Shown here: positions 41,699 through 52,509 of the stretch, piece after piece
Layout of the letters: each line of letters starts with the position of its first letter
Position numbering within the stretch: the first letter of the stretch is position 1
Assembly (NCBI RefSeq): GCF_030161555.1
Contig: NZ_BSUK01000001.1
Location: 2,666,001 to 2,730,000, forward strand
From: Luteimicrobium album
Lineage (GTDB): Bacteria > Actinomycetota > Actinomycetes > Actinomycetales > Cellulomonadaceae
Reading direction: 5' to 3'
DNA: 64,000 bases
Made by a program: the position numbers and the translations under genes
The notes under the pieces: model-generated
What the model saw: only the letters and a program-made list of their open reading frames with translations
Databases searched by the model: none
What the model was told of the DNA's origin: nothing

Positions 41699-42612
41699 TC
41701 ACGGCACCCGTGCGGGTATCGGTGTCAGAGCGACGAGCCGCCGCTTCACCACTATCCACACCACGTTCCCCAGGATGAGTGCGACCACGGCCGCGCTTGC
41801 GACCCACCCGATCGGCAGCCCGACGAGCCGGAGCCCGGAGGCGAGGAGCAGGATCGCCAGCGCCCGCCGGATGATCCCGCCGGGCGCGCGGCTGGAGACG
41901 TGCGCGCCGAGCCAGGCGCCGGGGATCGCGCCGATGAGCAGCGACGTCGTGAGGCCGAGGAGAAGTCGCCGTAGAGCAGGTGTCCGAGCGACGCCGCGGC
42001 GACGAGGGGGACCGCTTGCACGAGGTCGGTCCCGACGACCTGTGACGCCTGGAGCGCGGGGTACATGAGCAGCAGGATCACGATGACGATCGACCCGGCG
42101 CCCACCGACGTCATACCGACCAGGAGCCCTGCGACCGCGCCGAGCGCGACGGTCGGCACGGGGCGGACGACGACGTCGGGGGAGGACGGCTCGGCTGGTC
42201 CCTCGCCGAACGGCGTGCTGCGGCGGGTCATCTGGAGCACGGCGCGGACCACCAGGCCCGCGGACGCCAGGAGGAGGGCGACGCCGAGGACGACCTTCAC
42301 TGCGTCGTCGAACCCGTCTCCGAGGGGCAGGACGCGCAGCAGCAGCACGCCGGAGAACGCGGCCGGCACGGAGCCGAGGCACAGCCAGCCCACGAGGCGA
42401 AGGTTCACGGTGCGGCGGCGCAGGTGCACGACGGCGCCCGCGGGCTTCATGAACAGGCTCGCGACGACGTCGCTCGAGACGGCCATGAGCGGGTCGACCT
42501 TGAACACGAAGATGAGCATCGGCGTCATCAGAGCCCCGCCGCCCATTCCGGTGAGGCCGACCACGAAGCCGACGACGAGACCCCCGAGGACGAGGGCCGG
42601 GTCGACGCTCAT
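41699..42612 (-). CDS. TauE/SafE family sulfite exporter-like permease (frameshifted)
   Basis: About 304 residues with eight hydrophobic segments. VGFVVGLTGMGGGALMTPML is the TauE/SafE (PF01925) N-terminal signature, repeated in the second half as GLLVGMTSVGAGSIVI. The frame breaks near 41960 on the minus strand; one missing C restores GDFSLGLTTSLLIGAIPG. The start was placed at ATG 42612 (MSVDPALVLGGLVVG). The family moves sulfite, sulfoacetate or related sulfur anions, but many members have no known substrate. It lies between two secreted-protein paralogues, with which it is not obviously connected. Confidence 0.83.
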
Positions 42613-42823
42613 GGCCGTGTCGGACGGGTGGTCGAGGGGCGGCCGGTCGTGTCGCTGGCCGTGCTGCCGGAAGGCATTCGGCGATGATAGGGCGGGTGTT
42701 GCCGCATCGTGGACACGGATGCCAATCTGTGAGACAACGCAACGCGCCCGACGCGAGCACGTGGACCGGGTCGGGCCGTTCGGTCGCCGTTTCCCTGACG
42801 TCCACCGGGCGTCACCCCGGATC

Positions 42824-42880
42824 GCATAGCGTCCCCCACTGTCCCGCGCCACGGACCCGCTGAGGAACAGCGGGACGGCG
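42824..42880 (+). promoter_or_regulatory. upstream block shared with the paralogue at 39103
   Basis: CATAGCGT, CCGCGCCACGGACCC and GGAACAGCGGGACG occur in the same order and spacing as before the gene at 39103. It is a likely promoter and leader copied together with the gene. Confidence 0.35.
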
Positions 42881-42892
42881 AACGGGGAACCC

Positions 42893-43951
42893 ATGCTCAG
42901 ACGAATCATCGCCGCGAGCTCTGCGGCTGCCGGGCTCGTCGTCGCGGGCGCCCTCGCGCCCGCCGTCGCCGCGACGTCGACACCCGCGCCCGTGAAGGTG
43001 CTCTCAGTGTCCGCGACCAGCGTGACGCTCAAGCCGCACCACACCGTGTCGGTCAAGGTCACGGCGAAGCTCAACCGGGCGCTCGTCGGCGACGAAGAAG
43101 CGGACGTGATCGTCGGTCCTCACGAAGCGACCGGGCCCGACGAGCTCGGGATCGACGAGCTCACGCCCACGTCCGTACCCACGACGCTCACCACCACGTT
43201 CACGTTGCCCGACTCCGTGCGCACCGGGCTGTGAGACGTCGAGGCGGCCGTCTTCGCCGACGCGAAGGCCGAGGACCCGTCCGCCTACCTCGACAACGTC
43301 TTCCGCGTGAAGCTCCCGACCGCGCTGACGCTCGACGCGGCGCCCGAGCCGGCGGCCGTCGGCGAGACCCTCACGGTCAACGGGAAGCTCACGCGCTACG
43401 GCCAGTCGACGGGGAAGTACGCCGGCTACAGCGGACGCAAGGTCGACGTGTACTTCGACCCTGCCGGCGCGGCCCCGCACACGAAGGTCGGCACGGCCAC
43501 GACCGACGCCTCGGGCCGGTTCACGAAGAAGGTCACCGCGAAGACCACCGGGGTGTGGAGCGCCGAGTACGCCGGCTCGACGTACTACGCGGCCGTCCGG
43601 TCGGCGGGCGACAGCGTCACCGTCGTGAAGAAGAAGACCCGCGTCTCCGCCGACGCGTCGCCCGAGCCCGTGAAGAAGGGTGCGAAGGTGACCGTCGCGG
43701 GCAGGCTGACGCACGCGACGGCCGTCCGCGGGACCCTGCGCTACACGTCGTACCCCCACATGACGCTCACCGTCTGGTTCGACCCGGCCGGCGCGAAGGG
43801 TGCGTCGAAGGTCGCGACCGTCACGACGTCGTCGTCGGGCACGTACTCGGTGAAGCGCACCCAGTCGGTGGCCGGCACGTGGAGCGTCCGGTTCGCCGGG
43901 ACCCCGAGCTACGCCGCGTCGGCGGGCAAGGACACGGTCGCCGTCAAGTAA
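42893..43951 (+). pseudogene. secreted Ig-like repeat protein with an in-frame stop
   Basis: A signal peptide (IIAASSAAAGLVVAGALAPAVAA) is followed by two repeats like those of the paralogue at 39103 (AAPEPAAVGETLTVNGKL and ASPEPVKKGAKVTVAGRL). The frame is continuous except for a TGA at 43232-43234. At that position the paralogue has Trp (VGSWGAEVGVF against VRTGL-stop-DVEAAVF), so TGG to TGA is the simplest explanation. This is either a true nonsense mutation or a base-call error. The intact protein would have 352 residues. Only the last repeats would be lost by truncation after residue 113. Confidence 0.85.
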
Positions 43952-43975
43952 CGCAGCATCTCCTCGTGGCGCCCG

Positions 43976-44029
43976 GGGCGCCGTGACCTCACACACAGCC
44001 GCCTGATGGTGCGAGGCGTCACGGCGCCC
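43976..44029. repeat. 12-bp inverted repeat with 30-base spacer
   Basis: GGGCGCCGTGAC and its exact complement flank a 30-base spacer between the secreted-protein gene and gdhA. It could act as a terminator for the former or a cis element for the latter. Confidence 0.4.
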
Positions 44030-44094
44030 TTCGGTGTGCCGCCGTTATGGTGGCCGAGGCATCGATGCGACCACGGGGCCGCGAGGAGGAGTGA

Positions 44095-45293
<1,199 letters not shown>

Positions 45294-45349
45294 CAGTGGG
45301 TGCGTCGAGCGGGCGCTCGACACCCACCTGACCCGACTGATGGGTGATC

Positions 45350-47365
45350 TCAGCGGACCTTGAGCTTCACCGACTTCGTCGTCTTGGCGGTAACGGTCGA
45401 GGAGCCCGAGTACTTCGCGACGATCTTCACGGTGCCGCGCTTCGTCGTCTTCGGCAGCGTGACCGTGACCTTGCCCTTCTTCGACGACGTCAGCTTCACG
45501 GTCTTGACCTTGTGGCCGTTCTCGTAGACCTTGATCGTCCCCGTGGGCTTCGGGATGCCCTTGACGGAGACCTTGACCGTGACCTTGGGCTTCGCGCCCT
45601 TCTTGATGGTCGTGTGCGCCAGCTTCACGCTCGCTGCCGACGACGCTTTGGTCACCTTCACCTTGGCGCCCACCGCGATGGCCTCGATGCTGCGGGCCTT
45701 CGTGGCGGCGTCGGGCGTGAACGTAGCCGTGACGGAGTGCGTCTTCACGGAGAGGGTCTTCGGCAGCGTGTAGGCGGCCACCCCGGCCGACGACGTCCGC
45801 ACCGTCTTCAGCGTCTTCGAACCGTCCTTGAAGGTCACCGTGCCCGTGGGGCGCACGCCGTTCGTCGTGGCGGTGCGCGCGGTCACCTTGACCGCCGTCT
45901 GCCGGTAGCGCTGGGTCGTCGCGGACCGGGTGACCGACAAGCGGGCCTTGCGGTGGACGACGAACGACACGGACGCGGTCGTGCCCTGCGCGGCCACCCG
46001 GATCGAGACCTTGCCGCTGCGGGTCGTGAACGTCTTGCCGGCGGGGAGGAACGACGTGCGGTTCGAGGCGGCGCCGATCGGGACGAGCGACTGCTCGTTC
46101 TTGCTCCAGTCGCCCCAGACGTCCGAACCCTGCGTCGTCGACAGCCGCAGGATCCGGACGCCGTCGTCGATCGTGTACTGGCCCGTGCCGCCCATGTCGT
46201 ACGGGCCGAACGGATACCCCGGCCAGTCGGGGACCACCGGGAACGTCACGCCGGGCAGCGACGGCCGGTACTCGACCGTGTACGTCTCGCCGGTCGACGG
46301 GTCCTTGACCTGCGCGGCCTGGAGGCCGGTCGGCGCGCCCTTCTCGGTCGCCGGGACGGGCGTCAGCGCGAGGCTCGACGTGTCGGTCACGGTGCGACGC
46401 TGCGCCGACGACAGCAGGCCGAGCCGCACCTTCTGCGGACCCGAAAGGGCCGGGATGCCCTTGTTGCCGTAGCCGGCGCCCATGACGTCGTACGGGTCCA
46501 TGTAGCTCGACATGAGGCACGACGGCGAGGAGAACGCGCCGTCGCTCGCACCGCTCACGCACCACCAGGCGCTCGCGTGCTGCAGACCGAAGTTGTGGCC
46601 CAGTTCGTGAGCGAGGGACTGGCGTGACGTGTAGAACTGAGGCGCGTTCGCGTGGTCGGACGACGCGTCGGACGCGCCGAAGAGCGCGAACGTCAGACCG
46701 TTGTTGCCGACGGACGCCTTGGTCGGCGTCGTGCCGAGACCCAGCATCGAGTTGCAGGTGTCCTCGCCGGTCGTGTCGCCCGCCGCGAACGGGTAGAGGA
46801 CGACGAGGTGCTCACGCGCCACGGGGCCGGACGTCGGGTAGCCGCCGGCCCACCAGTCCTTGCCCGACACCGCCTTCGAGCCCTGCGTCCACAGCTTGGT
46901 GATGACCGGGACGGGGTTGCCGGTCGGGGTGCAGACCGCGGCCGCGGTCACCCGCTTGATCGTCTTCACGGCGAAGCTCGCGCGCCCGTTGGTCTGACCG
47001 GACCAGTAGGTCGACACGTCGGTCACGAGCGAGCGGACGTCGGTGTCCGTGACCGTGCTCTTCTGGCCGCTCGGCGTCGCGATCACGACGTCGAGCTGGT
47101 GCACCGTCGACGACGCCGTCGCCGCGGACAGCGTGCCCAAGGACTCGGAACGGAGCAGCGGCGACAGGTCCGCGGGCGGCGTCGAGCGCGGGGCGTAGGG
47201 GAGCGTGTCGTCCTGGTCGCCGCCCGCCGACGGCGACGCGAGCGTCCTCGACGGTGACGTCGGCTGCGGCGACGGCGACGCCGCCACCGCAGGGACCGCC
47301 AACGAGACGGTCAGGGCGCTCGCCACGAGTGTCGAGGCAAGCGAGATGGCACGCCGTCGGCGCAT
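45350..47365 (-). CDS. secreted metzincin metalloprotease with Ig-like domains
   Basis: A 671-residue protein with a signal peptide (RRRRAISLASTLVASALTVSLA). The zinc site HELGHNFGLQH is at about residue 253, and DPYDVMGAGYG supplies the metzincin Met-turn. The protease domain spans about residues 80-400. The C-terminal 250 residues form two or more Lys/Thr-rich Ig-like repeats (RPTGTVTFKDGSKTLKTV and KPTGTIKVYENGHKVKTV) that probably attach to the wall. ATG 47365 was chosen because it gives a proper signal peptide and has a GGGGGGA stretch just upstream. The family includes gametolysin-like and snapalysin-like enzymes; the substrate is unknown. Confidence 0.87.
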   Translation of the reverse strand: MRRRRAISLASTLVASALTVSLAVPAVAASPSPQPTSPSRTLASPSAGGDQDDTLPYAPRSTPPADLSPLLRSESLGTLSAATASSTVHQLDVVIATPSGQKSTVTDTDVRSLVTDVSTYWSGQTNGRASFAVKTIKRVTAAAVCTPTGNPVPVITKLWTQGSKAVSGKDWWAGGYPTSGPVAREHLVVLYPFAAGDTTGEDTCNSMLGLGTTPTKASVGNNGLTFALFGASDASSDHANAPQFYTSRQSLAHELGHNFGLQHASAWWCVSGASDGAFSSPSCLMSSYMDPYDVMGAGYGNKGIPALSGPQKVRLGLLSSAQRRTVTDTSSLALTPVPATEKGAPTGLQAAQVKDPSTGETYTVEYRPSLPGVTFPVVPDWPGYPFGPYDMGGTGQYTIDDGVRILRLSTTQGSDVWGDWSKNEQSLVPIGAASNRTSFLPAGKTFTTRSGKVSIRVAAQGTTASVSFVVHRKARLSVTRSATTQRYRQTAVKVTARTATTNGVRPTGTVTFKDGSKTLKTVRTSSAGVAAYTLPKTLSVKTHSVTATFTPDAATKARSIEAIAVGAKVKVTKASSAASVKLAHTTIKKGAKPKVTVKVSVKGIPKPTGTIKVYENGHKVKTVKLTSSKKGKVTVTLPKTTKRGTVKIVAKYSGSSTVTAKTTKSVKLKVR

Positions 47366-47608
47366 GGTCCCCCCAGAGATTCCCATGAAGTGCCGATGCG
47401 TCTGCTCGGCGGCACGAGAGTACCTGGTCGGAATGTCGAATCCGGCGGCCCGCCGTCCACGTGAGCGACGGGCCACCGGGTGAAATCGCGCAGGCAGCGG
47501 CGGGATGTGTCGCTCCGGGTGCTACGTTCACGGCCGGCCTACTGGCGGGTCCTCCACGAACGTCCAGGACGGTCCGACTTCTACTCACGCTCGTCCCCTG
47601 GAGGATCC

Positions 47609-48949
47609 ATGCGTCAGCTCTTCGTGGGCGGCCGGCGCGCCGCCGCAGCCGCCGCGTTCGCCGCGGTCGTCGCTGCGGGCGTCACGGCCCCCGGAGCGAC
47701 CGCTCTCGCCGCGCCGCACGCCGCGTCGTCGGTCACGCTCGCGGCCAGTACCACCGCCAGGCCTCACGTCACGTCGTCGCCGAAGTCGGTGGTCGTCGTG
47801 ACCGGCCACAAGGCGACCTTCCGGGTCAAGACGTCGGGCGTCGGCCTCACCTACCGCTGGTACGTGAGCACTAACGGGAAGACGTGGAAGAAGATCGCGA
47901 AGGCGACCCACACGTCGTACACGGTGAAGGCGAAGGCGTCGGTCGACGGGCACCGGTACCGCGTCGTCGTGAGGAACGCTCACGGTTCCGTGACCTCGAA
48001 GAGCGCCAAGCTCACCGTCGCCCTCAAGCCCCACGTCACTCGCCAGCCGCACGCGGCGACCGTCGTCTCGGGGAAGAAGGCCACGTTCTCGGTCCGGGCG
48101 ACCGGCAACGCGCTCGGCTACCAGTGGTACGGCGCCGCACCCGGCAAGTCGTACGCGAAGGTGTCCGGCGCGACCAAGGCGACGTACGCGTTCACCACCA
48201 GCGCCGCCAAGAACGGTTACCGCTACAAGGTGTCGGTCCGCAACAAGGCGGGGCACGTGACGTCGGCATCGGCCAAGCTGACCGTGATCACGAAGCCGAA
48301 GATCACCAAGCAGCCGGTCGAGGAGCTCGACGTCGCGAGCGGCGCCACCGTCAAGCTCCGTGTCCAGGCCAGCGGGATCGGCCTCACCTATCAGTGGCAG
48401 TACGCCGACCTCACCGATGACGGCGACGACGTCGTGTACCGCTCCATCAAGGGCGCGACCGGCTCGAGCTTCTCGTTCACGGCGAAGACGACGTCGTACG
48501 ACGACCTGCGCGTGGTCGTGTCGAACAAGGCCGGCAAGGTCGCGAGCGACGACTCGTACATCACCGTCGGGTCGTCCCCGACGGACCCCTACGGCCCCGA
48601 CAACGGCGGCTTCCTCACGAGCTGGGCGGTCGGCCTCGACACGGACGCCGTCGGTGGCGCGACGACCGTCGTCGGGGACGACACGAGCGCGAAGGTGACC
48701 TCGCGCTTCCTCGGCCTCGCGCTCGACCCCCACGCGGACGAGACCTTGGACCTCGCGGCCTGGCTCGTCGTCGAAGGCGTCGCGTACCCGGCGACGGTGA
48801 CGCCCAAGGCGCTCCAGTACGACGGCTTCTACCAGTTCACGCTCGTCGCCTCGCCGACGGTCTCCAAGGCGGACGCGGCGAAGGGCATCTGGAAGATCAC
48901 CGACTCGTCGGGGGCCAAGCCGGTGACGCAGTACTTCACGCAGGGCTGA
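47609..48949 (+). CDS. secreted protein with three Ig-like domains
   Basis: A 446-residue exported protein with a signal peptide (AAAAAAFAAVVAAGVTAPGA). Three immunoglobulin-like repeats of about 90 residues follow (PHVTSSPKSVVVVTGHKATF, PHVTRQPHAATVVSGKKATF, PKITKQPVEELDVASGATVK), each with a Y-x-W-Y/Q and a Y-x-V-x-V-x-N-x-x-G motif. The C-terminal 110 residues form a distinct domain with no family I can name. ATG 47609 has GGAGG upstream. It is divergent from the metalloprotease gene. A surface adhesion or scaffolding role is possible. Confidence 0.85.
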   Translation: MRQLFVGGRRAAAAAAFAAVVAAGVTAPGATALAAPHAASSVTLAASTTARPHVTSSPKSVVVVTGHKATFRVKTSGVGLTYRWYVSTNGKTWKKIAKATHTSYTVKAKASVDGHRYRVVVRNAHGSVTSKSAKLTVALKPHVTRQPHAATVVSGKKATFSVRATGNALGYQWYGAAPGKSYAKVSGATKATYAFTTSAAKNGYRYKVSVRNKAGHVTSASAKLTVITKPKITKQPVEELDVASGATVKLRVQASGIGLTYQWQYADLTDDGDDVVYRSIKGATGSSFSFTAKTTSYDDLRVVVSNKAGKVASDDSYITVGSSPTDPYGPDNGGFLTSWAVGLDTDAVGGATTVVGDDTSAKVTSRFLGLALDPHADETLDLAAWLVVEGVAYPATVTPKALQYDGFYQFTLVASPTVSKADAAKGIWKITDSSGAKPVTQYFTQG

Positions 48950-48967
48950 CCAGAGTCGCTCGTTCAC

Positions 48968-48999
48968 GAGGCCGGCGTCCGTCGACGGGCGCCGGCCTC
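48968..48999 (+). terminator. hairpin terminator
   Basis: GAGGCCGGCG and its exact complement with a 12-base loop lie 18 bases after the stop of the Ig-like protein gene. Confidence 0.65.
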
Positions 49000-49163
49000 G
49001 CCTCGTCTCGTTGCTGATCGGACCGGGTGAATTCGCGGGTGAGGTCGGTCGCCCGTGCCCGGTTCGGCCTGAGTCGTGGCTGTGGGCATGACGCTCGGAA
49101 CGTTACGATCAGCCGTCCGCCCCGTCGTCGGCCCTCGCTGTGCCGACCGCCCCAGGAGTCTTC

Positions 49164-50099
49164 ATGCGCTCGCTCCGTTCCCTGTTCGCCACCGCCCTCG
49201 TGGGCGGGCTGCTGGTCTCGGGCTCGGCCGTCGTCGCGACGACGGCGCAGGCTGCGCCCGTCCGCACGGTCGCCGTCTCGGCTGCGAAGACGACGCCGAC
49301 GAAGGTCACGATCAAGAAGATCGCGACGAAGACCGCGCCCTACGCGGGCAAGACGACGATCAAGCCGCGCGTGATGGCGTCGGGCAAGGTTTCGGTGAAG
49401 TCGAAGACGCTCACCGTGAAGCACGGCAAGAAGACGGTCGCCAAGAACAAGAAGTCCGTGAAGCTCGCGGCCGGGACGTACAAGGTGACGACGAAGGCCA
49501 CCTACAAGACCTACAAGGTCAAGACGACGACGAAGACCGTCACGAAGAAGAAGGTCGGCGTCGCTTTCGGGACCGACGTCACGGTGACCTGCACGGCGAG
49601 CAAGGTCGATCTCGACGGTGGCTACGGCGACCTCGTTGCGACGTGCACGTCGTCCCGCTTCGACGGTGCCCGCAAGGAGTCGATGATGTTCCTCGACATG
49701 GGTGATGGCACGTACTACGGCTTCGGCGACAACCTGGACGAGCTCACGACACGCGTCGTCCCGCAGGTGGGGAAGCCGTTCAGCGCCACCCTGAACGCGG
49801 GCGACGACCTCAAGAAGAGCTACCAGGCCAAGCAGACGACGACCACGAAGGTCTGGTCGAAGACGAAGTCCAGGTCGCTCACCCAGAAGCTCGTCATCAA
49901 GAAGGGCAAGCGCCCCAACCACACGGCACCGATCAGCGAGTGGAACTGCCCGAGCTGGGCGCCCATCAAGGGCAACGCGGACAGCGGCATCTACCACGTG
50001 CCGGGCGGGCGCTGGTACAGCCGCACCAAGCCTGAGATCTGCTTCACGACGCGGGGTGCAGCCGAGGCAGCGGGCTACCGCGCCTCCAAGAACGGCTGA
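49164..50099 (+). CDS. secreted Lys/Thr-rich protein with C-terminal CxxW-type (sunset-like) domain
   Basis: A 311-residue protein with a signal peptide (RSLFATALVGGLLVSGSAVVA), a very Lys/Thr-rich region over residues 30-130, a central domain of about 110 residues containing VTCTASKVDLDGG and YYGFGDNLDELT, and a C-terminal domain of 45 residues with CPSWAPIKGNADSGIYHVPG and PEICFTTRGAAEAAGYRASK. That last motif is widespread at the ends of actinobacterial and cyanobacterial secreted proteins and nucleases and is called the sunset domain in some databases; its two Cys may bind a metal. Function unknown. ATG 49164 starts the signal peptide. Confidence 0.83.
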   Translation: MRSLRSLFATALVGGLLVSGSAVVATTAQAAPVRTVAVSAAKTTPTKVTIKKIATKTAPYAGKTTIKPRVMASGKVSVKSKTLTVKHGKKTVAKNKKSVKLAAGTYKVTTKATYKTYKVKTTTKTVTKKKVGVAFGTDVTVTCTASKVDLDGGYGDLVATCTSSRFDGARKESMMFLDMGDGTYYGFGDNLDELTTRVVPQVGKPFSATLNAGDDLKKSYQAKQTTTTKVWSKTKSRSLTQKLVIKKGKRPNHTAPISEWNCPSWAPIKGNADSGIYHVPGGRWYSRTKPEICFTTRGAAEAAGYRASKNG

Positions 50100-50526
50100 A
50101 CCGAGCGACGACGGCAGCGTCGTCGGTTGTCCAGGTCGACCTGCTGCATCGGGATGGTGTCGGTCGGGACGCACAGCGCCCACACCCTCAGTGTGCGACT
50201 GGGCGTCGACCGCGCTGCCCTGGACCCGCCGGCGATGGCGACGTACTTCTGCGACTCGGCGTCGTCGTCGGGGCACGCGACCGTCGCGGAGCGGCCACCA
50301 CCGTTCTGGCAGTTCTCGACCCGGAGGACCGCGCCGGTCGGGGAACAGCTGCGGCGAACACTTCTCGACGAGAGGCAGAGATCCGTTCGTCAGGCCGGCT
50401 CCGACGCGCGGAAATCGGCCCCTCGACGACGCGGTCTCGCGCGGCCGCACATCACCGTCGGCGAGCACGACGCAAGGCCGGCACCCGCTCGGGTGCCGGC
50501 CTTGCGCCGTCGGGCAGGGAGAAGGC
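50100..50526. other. intergenic stretch with a terminator and a possible coding remnant
   Basis: No convincing gene is seen. On the minus strand one frame (about 50075-50400) reads AVLRVENCQNGGGRSATVAC and WALCVPTDTIPMQQVDLDN with coding-like third positions but no clear start; it could be a decayed secreted protein. The last 56 bases hold the terminator of the betaine transporter operon. Confidence 0.3.
50471..50506 (-). terminator. strong hairpin terminator of the betaine transporter operon
   Basis: A perfect 16-bp stem (CGCAAGGCCGGCACCC and complement) with a 4-base loop lies 21 bases beyond the substrate-binding protein stop. Confidence 0.75.
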
Positions 50527-51477
50527 TCAGGAGCCGGACGTCTCCGTGGCGCCCGCGGCGTCGCCGGTGAGGCTCTTGATGAACTCGGGGTTCTTCTCGA
50601 GCCACTCGTTCACGGCGCCCTCCGGGTCGTTCTTGAACCGGTCGTCGTTGCGCATGAGGTTCTCGATCTCGCCGATCTGGGTGTCGGTGAGCTTGAAGTT
50701 CTTCATCCACGCCGCGATGTCGGGGTGCGCGGCGGCGAAGCCCTTGTGCGCGTAGGCGTGGATCTGCTCGGCGTCGCCCATGAGGCCCTTCGGGTCCTCG
50801 AGGTCGCGGATCTTGAACTGGGTGTACGCCCAGTGGGGACGCCACAGCGTGACGGCGACGTTCTTGCCGCTCTGCTCCACGCTCTTGAGGGACGCGAGCA
50901 TCGCGGATGTCGACGACGTCTGGAAGTTCAGGTCGTCGAGCCCGTAGCCGGGGAGCATGTCGTTCTTCACGACGCCGGTCTCGCCCGCGCCGGCCTCGAT
51001 CCCGACGAGCTTGTTGTCGTAGTCCTTGGCGTACTTCTTGAGGTCCTCGATCGACTGGGCCGGCGAGTCCTCGTTCACGGCGATCGTGAGCTTGGCGCCG
51101 TCGTACCAGGTGCCGAGGTCCTCGAGCTTGTCGCCGTACTTCTTCATGTAGGCGGCGTGCGTCACGGGGAGCCAGGTGTCGGCGTAGATGTCGTAGCTGC
51201 CGCCCGCGAGGCCCGTGAAGATGATGCCGAGGTCGGCGGACTGCGTCTTGACCGTGTAGCCCTGGTCGGTGAGGACCTTCTTGATCACGTACGAGGCGGC
51301 GGTGCCCTCGTCCCACCCGGCGGGCGGGAGCGCGATCGAGATGGTCTTGTCGCCGGCCGAGCCGGACTTGTCGGAGCCGGACGCGTCGTCGTCGGACGAG
51401 CAGGCGGCGACGCTGAGCGCGAGCGCGGAGACGGCGACGGTGGCCGCGGCGTAGCGGGTGCGGCGTGCGGTGAACAT
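50527..51477 (-). CDS. glycine betaine/choline-type ABC transporter substrate-binding lipoprotein
   Basis: A 316-residue protein with a lipoprotein signal (ALALSVAACSS, lipobox Cys near residue 24). The mature part is an OpuAC/ProX domain: IALPPAGWDEGTAASYVIKK, the YDIYADTWLP segment, and LWRPHWAY; the tryptophans fit the aromatic box that binds quaternary amines. AAGGAAGGA precedes ATG 51477. It follows the permease gene after 117 bases that hold two hairpins. It would capture betaine-like osmoprotectants outside the membrane and deliver them to the permease encoded upstream. Confidence 0.92.
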   Translation of the reverse strand: MFTARRTRYAAATVAVSALALSVAACSSDDDASGSDKSGSAGDKTISIALPPAGWDEGTAASYVIKKVLTDQGYTVKTQSADLGIIFTGLAGGSYDIYADTWLPVTHAAYMKKYGDKLEDLGTWYDGAKLTIAVNEDSPAQSIEDLKKYAKDYDNKLVGIEAGAGETGVVKNDMLPGYGLDDLNFQTSSTSAMLASLKSVEQSGKNVAVTLWRPHWAYTQFKIRDLEDPKGLMGDAEQIHAYAHKGFAAAHPDIAAWMKNFKLTDTQIGEIENLMRNDDRFKNDPEGAVNEWLEKNPEFIKSLTGDAAGATETSGS

Positions 51478-51525
51478 CAGGGATTTCCTTCCTTCGGCAG
51501 GCTGACGCCCACCTGGGTCGGGGGA

Positions 51526-51587
51526 CCGGCCGTTCGGCCGGACGGGGAGAGGGCGTGCGCCGTCGGGCACGGATGCCCGACGGCGCA
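51526..51587 (-). promoter_or_regulatory. two intercistronic hairpins between permease and binding-protein genes
   Basis: A 14-bp perfect stem with a CGGA loop (51556-51587) and a 6-bp stem CCGGCC/GGCCGG (51526-51541) lie in the 117-base gap. They could protect or separate the downstream binding-protein message, raising its amount relative to the membrane parts, or terminate part of the transcription. Confidence 0.5.
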
Positions 51588-51594
51588 GCCCGGG

Positions 51595-52509
51595 TCAGGC
51601 GCGGACCTTCGCCAGCGCCCGGGAGACCGGGGCGCGGGAGGCGAGGCCCGAGGTGACGCGGTCGAGGAGGATCGCGAGGATCACGACGGACAGGCCGGCC
51701 TCGAAGCCGAGCCCCACGTCGATCTGCTGCAGCGCGGACACGACGTCCCCGCCGAGGCCGCCGGCGCCGACCATGCCGGCGACGACCGCCATCGAGAGCG
51801 ACAGCATGATGACCTGGTTGACGCCGGCCATGATCGTGGGGAGCGCGAGCGGGACCTGGATCTGGCGCAGGGTGCGGCGGTCGGTCGCGCCGAACGCGCG
51901 GCCCGCCTCGACGACCTCGGAGTCCACCTGCCGGATGCCCAGCTCGGTGAACCGGACCCCCGGCGCGAGCGCGAAGAGGACGGTCGCGACGATCCCCGGG
52001 ACGGTGCCGGTGAGGAAGATGACGACCGTCGGGATCAGGTAGACGAACGCCGGCATGGTCTGGAGGAAGTCCAGGACCGGCCGGACGACGCGCGACACGT
52101 GGTCGTTGCGGGCCGCCCAGATCCCGAGCGGTATCGCGATGACGAGCGCGATCACCGCGGACACGAGGACCAGGGAGAGGGTCTCCATCGCGTGGTCCCA
52201 CTGGTCGACGCCCGCGACGACGACGAGGCCCACCAGCACGGTCACGCCCAGCCGCCACGACTTGGCCCACGTGGCCAGCAGCGCGAGCACGAGCGCGACC
52301 GCCCAGAACGGCGGCGTCTCGAAGATCCAGTGGACGCCGTCGTAGGCGCCCTCGAGGACGTTCTTGATCCCGTCGAAGAAGCCCGTGAAGCTCGTGGTCA
52401 GCCAGTCGACGAAGCTGTCGACCCACTCGCCGAGGTCGATGCGGGGCACGACCGTGCCCGTCTCGTCGTTCACGGCCGCCGTGGTGGCGGAGAGTGCTGC
52501 GGCGATCAT
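51595..52509 (-). CDS. glycine betaine/proline-type ABC transporter permease
   Basis: A 304-residue OpuAB/ProW-type permease. It has an N-terminal extracellular or amphipathic stretch (WVDSFVDWLTTSFTGFFDGI), seven or so membrane segments, and the ABC coupling loop EAGRAFGATDRRTLRQIQVPLALPTI split over residues 210-235, with the usual EA-G motif. It overlaps the ATPase gene by four bases (ATGA). It forms the channel for betaine-like osmolytes. Confidence 0.92.
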   Translation of the reverse strand: MIAAALSATTAAVNDETGTVVPRIDLGEWVDSFVDWLTTSFTGFFDGIKNVLEGAYDGVHWIFETPPFWAVALVLALLATWAKSWRLGVTVLVGLVVVAGVDQWDHAMETLSLVLVSAVIALVIAIPLGIWAARNDHVSRVVRPVLDFLQTMPAFVYLIPTVVIFLTGTVPGIVATVLFALAPGVRFTELGIRQVDSEVVEAGRAFGATDRRTLRQIQVPLALPTIMAGVNQVIMLSLSMAVVAGMVGAGGLGGDVVSALQQIDVGLGFEAGLSVVILAILLDRVTSGLASRAPVSRALAKVRA

